Position numbers and translations under genes: made by a program. Below are positions 13,027 to 26,959 of a stretch of DNA of 64,000 nucleotides, in pieces; position 1 is the stretch's first letter; every line of letters begins with the position of its first letter. The stretch is from the NCBI RefSeq assembly GCF_037038585.1, contig NC_092525.1, forward strand, positions 32,732,867 through 32,796,866, given 5' to 3'. This DNA is from Patagioenas fasciata. Taxonomy: Eukaryota > Chordata > Aves > Columbiformes > Columbidae. The notes beneath the pieces were generated by a model. The model had not been told where the DNA came from and searched no databases. It saw only the letters and a program-made list of their open reading frames with translations.

Positions 13027-16000
13027 TCATTTCATTCCAAATACTTTCCAGGGTGACCAAGATATGCAGCAATCTCCACCCAATTTACCTGTACTCCACA
13101 CTAAACCTGGCTGCATTTGAACCACACAGAGTTCTGCCACGAACCTTGGTGGAACAAGGATTGCCATTGGTTTCCACTGTAACAAGATGCTGAGGATCTC
13201 ATCTAAGCCAAGATTCTCTACGAATTTGCCCATTACGATTAGGAACGAAGCAAGGAGTAGCCCTGCTAACTCCCGTGAAAATCTCCAGACAAGGCCCGTG
13301 CACGGTAGTGTGATCAAAAAGGGCAAGAAATCATTCACATGCGAAGACAAGTGGGAAAATTATTTTAGCAGGCCCACCCACAAATGGTAAGACATTGCCT
13401 TTCCCTTCTTTTCAGGATTTTGTATCTCAATCCCATGGCTTTAAAATGTGAAGCGAAACCTATTAACATTGGCTTTGTGTTTCCAATGGAATAGAAGTTG
13501 GAATGCCAGCAGGAAATGAAATTCTCAGAGTCATGGGTTTGAGGTTGTTCCATATTATAAGTCTAAATTTTGCAATGGTTTTGAGTTTTGGTTTTTTTTT
13601 TTTCTTTCCCCCTCAGTGAGTAAATACACATTTAGAGCAGCTAGATGCAGACTGATTCTGCAGCCAGACATACTTATGAATCAGTATTTTCAGTCAGGAA
13701 GAAAACAATGACTTACTTAAAACTCATTGAACATACTGAGACAGGAGAAAGTTACAAGCACATTAGCGCATGCTCTTATTCTGTAACTCCTACCATTAAG
13801 AATTCTGCTCAAGAATTTAATTCTACCTTCTAAATTGTACTTTTTCCTATGTTTTTGGCATTTTGCTGCTATAAACCTAAATAACAAACAGGGGTCATGA
13901 TTATATTTTTTTGATTCTTGATGTCATTATGTGGCTTATCTTTAAAATGAAAAAATGATTTCTGTTTTCCCAGTGGATCAAACAAACAACCTGGGAAGTC
14001 AAAGGAGAAAAATAACATCCTCCCTTAGGTTGAGCAATGTGGTTCATATTTCCTCCTTCCAGCTTTCTGCCTATGGGAGCATCTGTCAAGGCTGTGTCAG
14101 CACCTTCCCAGGAAAAACTCATAAACATGTTATAAGACATTTCATTTTGTCATCTACCTAGACACATTGGATTAGTATGCAAATAAGACAGCACAAGAAC
14201 AGACCACAGCAGCAGTGCTAATGCTCTAAGTGATCTTTCAGTGTAATTAGAATTTGTTTCATCACACTAATTTGACATGGCAAATTAGTGAAGCTAAGAT
14301 AAGGGGGTTTAGTAGAGCCAGGGCTCTGGTATATACACAGAAACTTGCTAGTAAGTCCATTTGCACATGGGAGTTGTGTAACATTGCAGAGAAGTGACAA
14401 TTAGTAAAAGCTCTAGAAAATATTGGTTTGTTTTATTTTTAATCTGGTAACTTGATAGGTTATATTTTCTTCTGCTGCTACTTTATAATAGTGGTTTAGA
14501 GATCTTAGTCTCTCCACTGTTGAGAAATCTTTCAAGACTTAGAATAAGCTACATGGTACTACAATTATACAAGTTTAGTCAAGTCTGGCCCGGTGGTACA
14601 TAGCAACACGCTGTGTTATCACATGGGAATTCAAGGGGCAACTTCATGATTTCTATTTCACAGAATGAGCCAGCTGAAAGCCATTCCGTGGTGACAGCAA
14701 AACTGAGGACAGTGCTTCTTTCCTGCACCCTCCTGCCCCAAATCACACAAGCTCAGGAGGGGTCCTGAACCACAAATGAAAACTGGTCCCTATGCTGCAA
14801 AGTAGTCCTGAATCTCAGAAGTTTTTAAGGATGGCTGGAGCAGGCAGAGGTCTGAGGGAAGGGCTGGTTAAGAAAGAGGACTTGTCCAACTTACAGGAAA
14901 AGAAAATCTTTAACTGTCTGATTAAAATGAAGATTTACGACTGTTCTTAGTTTTCTTAAGTAAATTATCCCTAATATTAGGGGAAAAATAAGTTATCTGG
15001 CATTTTATGCAACATACTGTTTGTTTGGATATGCTGAGATCATCAGCCAATTGAGAGTACCTGGCTAGAGATGAGATGACACATCTCTCAGCTGAATCAA
15101 ACCCACACATCATATGCCAGAGATGCAGCTTCCTTTTGCATCTCATGCTCCCCAAGAGAAAAGGGCTGCATAAGCCAAAGAAGAGCTGCCCTGAAACGGG
15201 GTCTACAGATCTTATTCTGTGCTCTTTTGTGTTTTAATTGATTCAGAATAATGGCTATGGATATAATAATGTCAGTTGTTTACAAAATTTGCATCATATA
15301 ATGAGATGCTAAGAGGGGCTTAAGAGTATTTGGAACATTTAAGAGTGATGGAGTAGAGAAAGATGTATCTAGATAGGCATATTTAATCTGATGATTCACT
15401 CACTGATAGGATAATGACTTCTTCTTTCAGTTATATATTTTGGACTGCTTCTATAATTTGACACAGTTCTGAGGATCAATCAGGTTTTCTTTAGGAAATG
15501 CTGAAGGAGCCAGCCTATTCGACAGTCAAAAGAAAAAAAAATATGGTGCTCAAAAATAAAGCAAGTTCCCAGGCAGTGTGGAAATCCTCACTATGGAGCC
15601 TGAACAGAATTCAGCAAGGAAGAAGCAGAATAGCCAGAAATGCAAGCTGCCCTTCAAACAAGGACACGTACTTTGGTATCTTTGAGTTTTGCACATCTCA
15701 AAGTGGTAACATCCAAAGCAACAAAACAGAACAGATGTTTGCCAAAGTCAACCAGGGCAACCCCAGAGACTCTCGATATGGACTTTTTTTTCCTCTTTCA
15801 GATCAGGATGTGGTATCCCTGGGAGGAACATCTAACAAAAACACCAAACCCTTCCAGACCCAGAAGCTGCTGAAAGAAGGCAAAGGAATTCACCTACAGA
15901 GAAAAAACTCACTTCTCCTCTCAGAATCACCTTTTGGAACTTTTTTTTCCCTGAGAATTGCATCTCATGCCCCATAAATCTGAAAATCATAGGACGTGGA

Positions 16001-16599
16001 ATTCCCTAGGACCAGCACAGTAGAATGACAACCCTGAACTATAGCCAAGCAGCACTGAGAAAGAAAGGTGCTTTTGTGTTCATCCATACTCAGAGAACCT
16101 TCTTGATTTTAAATGTGAGCTACCTATTATAAGGATTTTCAAGGCCTGTTTTTAATTTATTTTGGTCTCTTCTCATTATAGGGATCACTTGCTAAGGGAA
16201 AAAGGATTAGCGTCTTGATTCTTTATTCCCAGAGAAGCTTGGCCAAACAGGTACTCACACACAGAGGCAGTCAGAATCTCTGTTATGTATGATAAAAATA
16301 AGGTAACATCATCTGCTTCTAAAGGTAATCAGATATTGTTCATATTTCAAAGCTGAAAATGTTAAGAGTAATGCCTGTTCTCAAGACATTTAAAAGAAAT
16401 CTAATAACAATATACCTAGAAGTTGTGGAGAGATGATGGGAGAAAATATTATTCATCATAATATATGCCATAAAAATGTCTTTTTTAAAGAAGAGGAAGA
16501 GGCTATACTGCAGGGAATATTTCATGGCTAGTGGGAGGGTTAAATAAACAAATGATAACAACACCAATCAGACCTCTTTGCTTAAAGCCTGCAGAGTCA
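13027..16599. other. Gene-free stretch, slightly CpG-enriched at 13190-13340
   Basis: No supported gene. A 107-codon minus-strand frame (13027-13350) covers about seven CpG in 150 bp, more than its surroundings, but has no domain I recognise and no convincing splice sites. A 159-codon plus-strand frame at 15498-15977 is rich in serine, lysine and asparagine, as expected from A-rich non-coding DNA, and overlaps a second open frame. Neither is annotated as a gene. Confidence 0.6.
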
Positions 16600-17045
16600 A
16601 TCTGCTTCTGACTGTGGAGCTACCAACCAGCAAAGGCAAACTAATTAGACACAGTCAAACACTTAGGCAATCACACCTTGTGAATGTAAGCGTCTTCCTG
16701 TCATTTGGCAAGTCTCTCAGCTGCCTCTGAGCGTGAGACAACAAATCCCCTGCAAACAAGTTCCTCACTCTCCCTGTTAGTGAGATCTAACAGCGCACAA
16801 TGGCTGGAGGTGAAAGGTGGCAGTCTAGTCAGGTAATGACATCGTCTTGAACAGCCCACATTAAAATAGTGGCACTTGTTTAGACTAGCCTATTTGCACC
16901 TACCTGCAGAGGGCCTTTTTAATGTAATTATTAGCCTCTGCAGCCCTGCTTAGGATTTGAAAATATCATTCATTTTCATCTTGCTTCAACTACCGCTGCT
17001 ATCTCCTATTCAATCCCAGTCACCTCATCTCCCCACAAGTAAGTG
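16600..17045. other. Candidate conserved non-coding element
   Basis: This segment is non-repetitive, has few homopolymers, and contains clustered short motifs: CTAATTAG near 16640, TAATTA within 16920-16935, and paired CACCTACCTGCAG-type sequence near 16900. It has the look of a deeply conserved developmental enhancer. I cannot align it to anything, so conservation is inference from texture only. Confidence 0.25.
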
Positions 17046-19292
17046 TAGAAACAGAGGCAGATGAGAAGAGTTGAATTAACAAGAAACAAGTTGGCAGGTG
17101 AGCTGTGTGACACAACAATAAAAAAAAAAAAGCTAAAAGATTTGACAATATATTCTAATTACTACCTGACTGTAGCAGAGCTGCAGGCATTGAAATAGCT
17201 TTCTAGGGAAAAGAAAAGACAGCAGGAGAATGGCCTAAAACCTCTTGTGCAAAACCCAAGGGCAGAAACCAATCCTTATGAGCCTTAGAACAAATATGTA
17301 ATTACTGTCTTTCAAAACTGTCTTATTTTCTCAGGATTTAACTGTTCACTATTGACAAAATATGACAAGAAGTGCAGTCATAAGGAATGAGATAAGTAAC
17401 CACCACCCAATTCTAGCCTGAGAGACCCAGACACACAGACAACTGAAGAAGACACAAGCCCATACAAAGGAAACGTGCAGCCACAGACGAAAGCTTCCAT
17501 CCAGTTCCCTAATGAGAATCCATGCTGCACAGGAGAGACGAAGTGAGTTATCTCACCCCCCTGTATCCTCATTCACAAAAGGTCCTGCGGAAGCTGTCTC
17601 AGGGTATATTGGAGCGTAAGCACAGCATTTGCCAAACGAGTGGGGCAGGATACATTTGAAGAGCACTCCAGCAGTATGTGGCCAGTGACTGTCAAAAGAG
17701 GTGGGAAGGAGAGGGGCTGGTCCAAGCGGAGAAGCTGTAACATCCATTTCCTCTTGCCAGTGCAGCACAGACCTGTTCAGCATTAGTCCACTGCTCTGGG
17801 GAAGTTCTACAAAAAACAAAAATTGGATGAAAGATATATGGAGGAAGAAAAATATTTTTTATTTCTTTTGTTGAGAGAGTAATTTCAAACTATCTTAGGG
17901 TGACGTTAACAAGGAACAAATGACTTAGTTCTTGCCTTGTCTAGCACCACGCTCCTCACAGAAAGGACATCTTGTTTATAAGATCAGCATTAATTCTTGA
18001 TAAAGAGAAGGCTCTCAGCCTGTATGGAAGGTTTGCTCAGTGTGATGTTTTGCCTTTCAGTACAGTTACTTTGGGTTCTGTTATTAATCTTGCAAATATA
18101 CAGCAAATTGTATCAGTGAAGATTATTTCTCTTTGTGCTGACAAGGTATTCAGATTAATTTCTCCAGCACACCGCATTTTCACAGATGACTGTTGTAGTG
18201 TAGGTTACTGCCTTAATCAGTGCCATTGCGCAGCTGCCTGTGTTGAAGGAGCACCAGAGAGTTGCAGTATGTCCCAAGCATTGCTGATACTTTGTTTGTT
18301 TGTTTGTAGTTTTTTTTCCTCCATCTGTCTATGATGGATGAGGGTCCTTTAACTACACTTGTTCTGTAAACTGATATTATGCATCTGACCTAAAATGACA
18401 GCTGGAATCAGGGCCACACTTAGAGATGATCATGCCCAACACAAAAATATAAGCGAGTTCTGGAGGGTGCCAGCCCTGGGTCAGTCTCAGCTTATTTGTC
18501 AATCTGCCAGTTCACTGCTCCTCAGTGCTCTCCCTCCCCGACTAGCAGAAGGCACTGCTTTCAGGGGCAGTAAATGCAGCATGTTGAGAGACAAGCAGTT
18601 GGCAGGAGTCCTTATGACAGGGGTGGCAAAAGCAAGACAGGTAGCCAGATGGATCTGGTGCGGCCCAAGGCAAGCACTGAAGCAAAGGGGTGAATCAAAA
18701 TCAAAGGGTTACTATACCCTGATGGGAATCACTGATTATAGTGGCACTGCACAGGCAAACTACGTATACTGCAACCATTTAACTGTGCTCTGGTGCTACT
18801 GCAGTGTTTTGGGCAAATCTTGCTGTGCAGTGACATTCTGAGTCATTTTATATTGCTGTGGTTCTCATGTCAGTTTGTCTCTGGTCAGTCCATCCTGCAT
18901 TTTGACTTGGCCTCTGAGACTCGGGGGGTTTATTAGTATTCACCAATCTTCCATGCTCTGTATTAGTTTGTTCTTAAACATTTGTACCACTTCCATCCGA
19001 AATTAAGACCTACACAAACCCAATTTACTAGAAAAGAAGCATATTTCGCAGGCAGAAGTTTGATCTTTCATTAGCTAACCTAAGTGGGGGAAATGGGCAA
19101 GGTCTTCAGCCATTTTATCCTTGAGCTGTCTATGATACCCTGACACACCAGAGCTACTACTACTGCAATATGCCTATTAAAAAAGGATATTGTAAATGAA
19201 CTCGAGAAATTCAGTTTGAATTTTTCAAGACTAAGACGCTGAAAATAATTTATTTGGTCTGGATAAATTATTCAGTGCTATTGCACCACTAA

Positions 19293-19353
19293 TACTTGTT
19301 TATTTATACTTATTTATACCCACACATACACAAACACACCCACTCCAACACAC
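19293..19353. repeat. TTTAT-type and AC-rich low-complexity tract
   Basis: Two imperfect TTATTTATACT units are followed by an AC-rich run with ACACA motifs. It is simple-sequence DNA without coding potential. Confidence 0.75.
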
Positions 19354-22300
19354 TGTTACTTAGCTAAATATTTTAATTGTATAAAACATTAAGTGATGAA
19401 TACATATTATCTTGCATATAATATGACCTTATTTTTCAAGCAAAGGTGACAGGGTATTGAAGCATCAGTCTGTGTGTGTGAATCTCTAATGACATGCCAC
19501 ACCATGAGAAGCAGCTGCCTCACGATACTGAAACAGCCTTTGCTCACACAAGGCTGTCAAAATTAGGATGTGACTGATCCCTACACCTGTAACTATTTTC
19601 CTATTGATATTGCATCTCATTTTATAGTACATGTTATACTTGTACCCCGAGGGTCTTCACATACAGGTTTAACTAGGATTTAGAGGACAGGCTAAAGGAC
19701 ACCTGCCTTTTTGGCAGGCCAGTAACAAAAGCATTAAAAGCACAATTATCTGCAAAATGGAAGAGACATCATCCATCCCTTTGCCCATAGGGCTGAAGTA
19801 GGGCTACTGGAGAAAATGAAGGAACCAGGATTTTGCCACAGTTGTTCTCTCAGACTCTTCCTATGTTTCCCTTTATCCATCAGACCTGAATACAGCCAGA
19901 AGGGACATTCCTGGATAAAACTAACTTCCTCAGAAGACATATCTCCTGGACCTGGCACCAGCTGTCAGGATGCCCAAACAACGACATTTGTTCCCTTTCA
20001 TTTGCTTGCAAATAGTGTTTTAAAGAAAATCACGTTCAAAGAGGGAACCATTTCCACAATAAGGAGCAACCAAGGAGATGGCTCAAAAGAGACCTGAGGC
20101 AAATTAAAGCCCAATTTAACTTTTGCTCAATAACTTCACTTTATTTGGATGAATCATTTATGTGGTGAAAAACTTCAGCTTAGTACACTAGAAAACTCAA
20201 TTAATAGCCAAAGTGCTTAGAGAATAGGGAAGGCAAAGCATGGAGGTAAAACTGCAGTTACTGAGTTAAGAAGCAGAAGTAAAAGCCTTTTGACACACAG
20301 CATTAGAAATATTGAAGAGCAAGTGGGAAGGGTTTGCCCCCCATTCTGCAGCAGGAAGAATGGTTGCACAGCGGGGCTGGTAAATGATAAGGGACAATAA
20401 ATCTAGGTGCAGGACTTGGGAATGACTTATGCGACATTGTGCTATTGCAGGTGGGCCCCACACAACCAAAGGCCACACATGAAGCCTGAAGCGGAGCAGG
20501 TACAAGGCCAGTGTCCCAGCTGCCCCACTGGCACAGCCTCTCTGCCTCCCTAGGCAGATCACAAGAGGGTTTGCCTGCCTGCACCTTGGGGTATGGAGAG
20601 CACACTTGAGTTGGGCTTGCAGACACCTTCCCCACTGCTCTGTCTCTGCTCTCAGGCAGAAGTACCAACAGTATTCAGAAGCATAGTGTAAGAAATCACA
20701 GCCTTGCCTTTATCATCAACAAATAAGAAAAAACCTCCAGTACTTTCTACATCACCCGTTGCTTTTTGGGAGGTGGTCTGTGGATAACTACACTAATACC
20801 TCTTAAATACACAGCAAAATAAAAGTCACAGGATCAGATATCACTTTTCCTCAGTCATGAAGAATGCAGTCCACCAATGAGTGAGAAGCAAGCTATGGTG
20901 CCCGAGCAGTTTATGAATTTTCTAAAAGGGAACAGAGGGAGTGAGCACTTTTGTTTTCCAGCAAACTTAAACTTAGCAGCAGAAACCAAGTCCATAACTA
21001 AATTTTTCTGCTGGCTCCCTTGTTTGCTTCTTAAATACAGAGGAAGGAATATTAGGTTCAAGTAGTAGCCACAGGAATGGGGAAAGTGAGTAGCTGAGAC
21101 TGAATGATCGGTTGATTGCTGCGGTCCCTCAGGTTTTATCACATTAGAATAGGTTTAACCCTTCAAAATCTGGTTACTTCTCATCTGTGGTAGGAAAACT
21201 GCTTTGTTAGAAAGAGAATGAGGAAAATGCCCTGATGCATATGGTACACCATTAATAAGTCTCACACCCCATAATAGGAACATTTGTACACAAATGTGGT
21301 TTTTTGGGATCTAGCCAAAAAGCAGAGCACCCTAGTGAATCATAATGCACAGATAATGAGTTATTTTTGGTAAATTGGGCACTCAGAGTTAATAGAACCA
21401 ATTTGCCCCAAGAAACCCTAAATCACTTATCACTTCTTTGGACGTGCTAAGTGGATCTAGAACTTCAGGATGCTGTCAATAAAAATGAAAGAAATTCATC
21501 AAAGCTGCCTAGTAATCTGTGCTCCTCTCTACTTGTGTTAAGAACAAAGGTGAGATGTACAAGATGCTGTGACAGGCTGGCAATAGTTCATTACAGGAAG
21601 CAATAGTGCAATTTAACTGTGCTCCAGGGCTGATACTTGTTGTCTGAGGCGAGCGACTACTATTTTTGGGAAACAATGAATTCCATTAAGACAACCAGAC
21701 CCAAAGTGCAAAGCTCTGAAAAGATGTTGAATTGCCCATGTCTTCAGCATTTGGAGATGCGGAGTTTTGGTTCAGCCTGTTGCAGACTGCTTATAAATTC
21801 AGATCTGGAATTAAATTTCACATCCTTCTGAAACAGAAAAGTATTCAATTCAAACTGAAATTGAAGGGGACACTGGGACATTAATCTGAGGTTTTGGTTT
21901 GGGAATGTCTCTGGTGGCAGAAAAAAAATCAAGTTATTTTCTATTTAGACAGTATTTCTCCAAATAAGAAAGTCATTGCAACAGACACCAGCTGTATTTC
22001 CTGTGGGAAATTCCCCTTAACTCCTCCCTTTCAGGTGTAAGTTGTCATTAATGCCCTTCCTATGTTGAGCAAAGGAGCTGCATATGGATGTGCAAAAGAT
22101 ATCCACTGAAGTTTCCACTTTAATGTCCAATGAAAAATGTATTTGGGTAGGGAACTCTAGTTTTGAGTGTATAGCAATTGTCTGCATTAAGCAACCAGTC
22201 TAAGTGGAGTGCACTGAATAGGAAATGAGAGTAAAGCAAAAGTTAGAGCTATGCCAAACTACCTGAGTGTAATGTGGATAGCAGTGAACTGTGACTCATG

Positions 22301-24812
22301 TCATGTTGTGTTATGTAGCATCAAATCACTGTACAGTGTGACACAACGTAAGCAACATGAGTGGCGTGAATGTGACACAGCACAGCCTTTTTTCCTCTCT
22401 CTTTTTCTTTTCTATTTTTTTTAAAGAGCATTTTAGTTTTAATCAGATAGCTGCTGTCAATTCAGATAACAGCTGCCTGACCCAAATTTTCAGCTGACTG
22501 AAGTGGACGAATACTGAAGTATGGACTTTCTATTACGAAAAGTTAACACTCCAGACTAGCATCTCTGCGCTAAAAATACTCCTGTCTCATTCTCTTCCCC
22601 CCACCCGCTTCTTCCTCCCCTAACACTAGTTATCTTTTCTCACCGATACTGAATCAATAATTTCATTTCTATATTACAAATCTTAAAACAATACTGGCAA
22701 AAAAGTATACTGGAATTTTACTTACTGATGTTTAATTATTGATGTGGGCTTCTTTAAACATATTTGGCTCTCTGAAACAGCTCTTTAGAACTGTGTTCCA
22801 TTTCTTATTGCTTACCTATTCTGTTTGTTCTCTGCCTCCCTGATCCTTTTCGATTTTCTGCAGGTTAGCAAGTGCTGCATTGTCTGCTTTTGAAATGTGT
22901 CTTTAGGCATGCTTTTGTTTGACAAGGAATGCCAAGGCTGAGCTGACAAAGTCTGTTTGAAAATCTTTTTCCAGGTATACAAGATCAGTAAGTCTGTTCA
23001 ATGTATTCTGTGATTAGTATTTTTCTTCAGATATTTATATCAACATTTCAGGTTTAGTGAAAGATGTTTTCTGAGCATACCTGTCAGTGGGAAACCTACT
23101 AAAGGTAAGTAACAGTATCATTTATATATTCAAATGTATAAATATATTTATGGTAAATAGTTGACATCTCTCTCCATATAACTTAAAAGAAAATATACCT
23201 TTAACAAGCACTCAGCCACTGTTCTTTTCACAGGTTGAAATAAATATCAACTTACAAAAGCTGTCTATTAGGTATTTTGGCTCTAGCTCTTTACAACCAG
23301 GATCACTTTAAACATAATATTTAGATTTCTGCACCCTTTCCCCTGCAGGGGCGGGGGCACTGGGGATAATGTTTGTCCTATAAGGCAAACTCTCAGGTGA
23401 AGAAAGCATTTATATATTCAGACACCACACATTCATGAATTCCAAATAAGATTTTTTTTTTTTGACTAAAGACACATCTTTTGCCTTTTACCTTCCTGAT
23501 TGCAACACAGAGAGCATGTCCTTGACAAAAAAAAAATGGTGAAAGCTCTACCCAAAGCCTGCCTAAAAGATGCAAACTGGACAAAGGTGGCACAATTAAA
23601 ACATGCAGATCCCTGTTTCACCAACTCATCTCCTTTTTACATGGGACACAATGACCTCAAAAGGTAGCCTGCCCCACTACTGACCACAGAGAATTTTCTG
23701 AACCCTTGGAAAAAGAAATGTAACAGCTCTTAAACCTCCACCTTTTATTCCTACCCTCCACAGAGCTGCCACCACAAAATTCTGTTGTCACTGACTGTCT
23801 CCCTGTTAGGGCTGGAGCCTGACATACTATTTGTCTTTGCATGGGGACACCTGAGCACAACTCCCACATACCAGGTGGTGCTCAGATCCCAGGCAGTTCC
23901 CTCTGATCTGGAAATGGAAGTCTGTACAGAAGATTTGACACTAAATGTCGATGAGTTAGCGTGGGTATGCACCGGTGGCAGAACACAGACCTAGCTGAAG
24001 GATAGAAATTCTAATGTAGAACTGAATTTTCCTTCTGATGACCACAACAAACGCTTGTTGGAAAGGGGAAGGTAAATAAGGGATTTGTGAATCTCTCCTA
24101 TGGCAAGATGACGTCTGCTCTCCTACAGTGATATTAGGTCTGTTCTCATCTAAAAGGCTGAAGAAACTCTTCAACAGGAAATAAATCACATTTTCTTGTG
24201 ACTAGAAGTCTGGCTAATACAAGCGTCAAACTCTTACTTATGAAATAAGACACTTTTTGGTGGTTTTGGTTTTGTTTTTTAGGGTGGGTCTTTTGTTTTG
24301 CTTTGTGTCTTTGTTTTTCATAGAGGACTAAACCGAACATCTACATTTGAACATGACAGAATCAAAATCCACCACAAGCTAAAACTGCTTTACTGCAATT
24401 ACATCTTATGATTCTCTTCTCCATTAATAAAGTTCACACTTAAATGTCCTGTCTCTCCATTAAGCATTATCTTTTATTAAGCAACATGGAGCCACCTCCA
24501 GTCAGCAATAAGCAAAGAGATTCCTGCATCTATTAGGTAAAATTCCTCTGTCCTCTCTCTTTTCTTCCATATACCACTAAATTTTGAAGTAACATCAAGA
24601 TAATAATAGGCAGCCCAATGCTACGAAGGCATGACCTTGTCAAACCATGATCAGAAGAGATGAGCATGCACACTCCATGTTTTTTTCCCCAAAGGGCAAG
24701 GCATGGAGCTGAGAAAGACCATCAGAGCCACAAACAGAAACTTTTAAAATATGTGTCACTTTAAAAATATATTTAACTTTGACTTAATTTTAATTATATT
24801 AACACTAATAGC

Positions 24813-24860
24813 AAAAAAAAAAAAAAAAACAAAAACAAAACAACAACAACAAACCAAACA
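24813..24860. repeat. A-rich tract, poly(A) then (CAA)n
   Basis: Seventeen A are followed by CAAAA and CAA units. This could be an old retroposon tail, but the 5' side shows no recognisable element. Confidence 0.85.
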
Positions 24861-26959
24861 ACTATGGATGTATGAATACATTGCACATTTCTTGCCCAAA
24901 GAAATAATAGGAAATGTCTGTTTTTATGTAAAAATAAAACCCATAAATATTCTAGCAGTTTTCTGCTACAGCAGAAGTACTAATCTCGTGCATTTGAAAC
25001 TGGAAAAGGATAACAATTGATCTTAACTTTGAAACATGCAAAAGTATTTTCTTTATGATCTTTTGCCATAGAAAATGAAACCAGTCAATTCAAATGTACA
25101 GAAGTTGATCTTGTTTAAAAGGTGGTTGGCTCTCTAATTACATGAGAAGTACCTATCTTTAATAATTTATTAGAAATACGGGGCAAGATAAAGACAAAGA
25201 CTAAAAATACCCACCATGTAAACTACTGTTGAACTGCTCTCTTAAAATTAAAAGCTGAAATTCTTTGACTGTCTCATTTTCTAGCAGAACACAAGAAAGG
25301 AATATTTTAGTTGGTTCTCACCCTCCAGGCAAAGTAGTATAAAACCTCTGGCCTGATTCCAACCCCATTATCAAAGGACCACTCACCTAATCTAAAAAAG
25401 CAGCTCTTCATCAATTTATCATTAACAAGAGCATTACAATATAATGTAGGGAAACGGCTTTCCACCAGGGATTCAGTTAATGGGAGTCTAGAGCCACGTA
25501 ACAAGCATGGCAGAAGATATGCCACAGTAGGTGAAGACAATATACATATATTCTACGCAAAGAATACTGCAAATAATGTCTCTGCTGTTGGAGAGCTCTC
25601 TGCAACAGTTTTGGGGTTTTTTAAATATTAAAGTTGAGGTCTTGTATTCTACAGCAACATACCTGAATGCAAAATAATTAGTTACTGACTCCCTATGAAA
25701 ATGTTTTAGACAATTTATTTGGCATCAGTGACAGTGTGACACTGGTAGGTTTCTGTGTGACTTCGCCAGTTAGTGTTGATTCCCGTTCACTGTCTATCCC
25801 ACTACCTCCAGTCTCAGGAATTCAAAAAATCACAAGCCAGGCATCCAAACTTCAGGATGTGGTTAAAATATCACAAGATACCATGCAAGGGAGCTTTGAC
25901 TTTTTATCCTCCTTCTGAGGATTAGGAATATTTCTTCTCAATCTAAGCCCATGGCTCTGTGGGTAAACACACTACTTTATGATTTTTAAGCACAAGCTGA
26001 ATTTGGACATACTCTTATCAATGCCGTGGCTGAAGCTTTAAGGAAAACTGATAATGTAAGGCAAGCCACAAAATCACAACAGGTGAGTCTCTTAAGAGTA
26101 CCTAGGCTGTGGTTCCATCCATGGTCATCAATATCACAACATTGCTCTACTATACACGCCAGCGGAAAAAATTCAAGCCAGACTGAGGCAGGTACATAAC
26201 TTTTCATGCAGCTTTCAAAGCCTGCAATACAGAGTTGGTGACACATTTTTGAGCTAACATCAGCTGCACAAGAAAAGATAGTATCTGTTCTAGCCTAAAA
26301 CTTCCCAATGTAAAGGAAACCTGTCAGTGATGCTTGAACTAAGCAGAACCAGCAGAATGAGCTTGTATCAGATCAGTACTTTGCATCATGAGGCTGCAGG
26401 TTTCTGGTGACCTTTGGTAGGAGTCATGGAGCTAACTAGATCACTGAAACACGATTTCAACTCAACTCAAAACAACAAAGAATACTTTATGGATTGAGAG
26501 CATCAACTGGAGCTCCGCAACAAAACCAGGGGAAAAAAAGTCTCACACCATTCATATTTCTAAAATCATTTCATTTTAAGAGAAACAACCATTGGTATAC
26601 TCCTAATATTACACCTCCCTAGCACATAGATTTAATGGACTATATTACTCTAAGATGATTAAAAAGATAATTTTGGACTTATTCTATATAAATAAACTAT
26701 TTTGCACCAGCTGTAGGAAATTTATCTATTATAGGCCATATAAAGATTTCTTGTACTTAAGTGAAGGTAAAAGAAATCAGGAAAAAAAGCAACAAAATAC
26801 CTTCGGTAAATGAACGGGTCTGATGAAATCGTAAACTGTGTGGCATTTACATCACTTAGGTGCAGATCTAGGAGTGAAGTTATATATACTGAAAAAAATA
26901 CCGAGTGTTGCTATACCTAACAGTTCATCTGACCAGCAAGGCAGGTCACAGCAAACACT

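Larger units (their letters stand above)
17046..26950. other. Gene-free stretch with low-complexity tracts
   Basis: No supported gene. Frames up to 148 codons occur (for example 18395-18841 and 17972-18334) without domains or start context. A GC-richer patch at 20290-20660 carries two overlapping minus-strand frames of 98 and 121 codons that I do not recognise. Low-complexity tracts lie at 19293-19353 and 24813-24860. A dyad-rich patch lies at 22290-22383 (see findings). Confidence 0.6.

Noticed and set aside
15498-15977. 159-codon plus-strand frame
   Set aside because: Composition is that of A-rich DNA (K, N, S, Q), it overlaps another open frame, and it lacks any identifiable domain.
18395-18841. 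148-codon frame, and a possible hAT-like phrase near 18619 (AGGGGTGGCAAA with GCGGCCCAAGG)
   Set aside because: The frame has no domain. The phrase resembles the ends of some hAT elements only over a dozen bases, and no matching inverted terminus or duplication was found.
23785-23994. Possible plus-strand exon after the acceptor-like CTGTCTCCCTGTTAG at 23809
   Set aside because: The only nearby donor gives a 65-bp segment with weak consensus, there is no CpG enrichment, and antisense frames are equally open.
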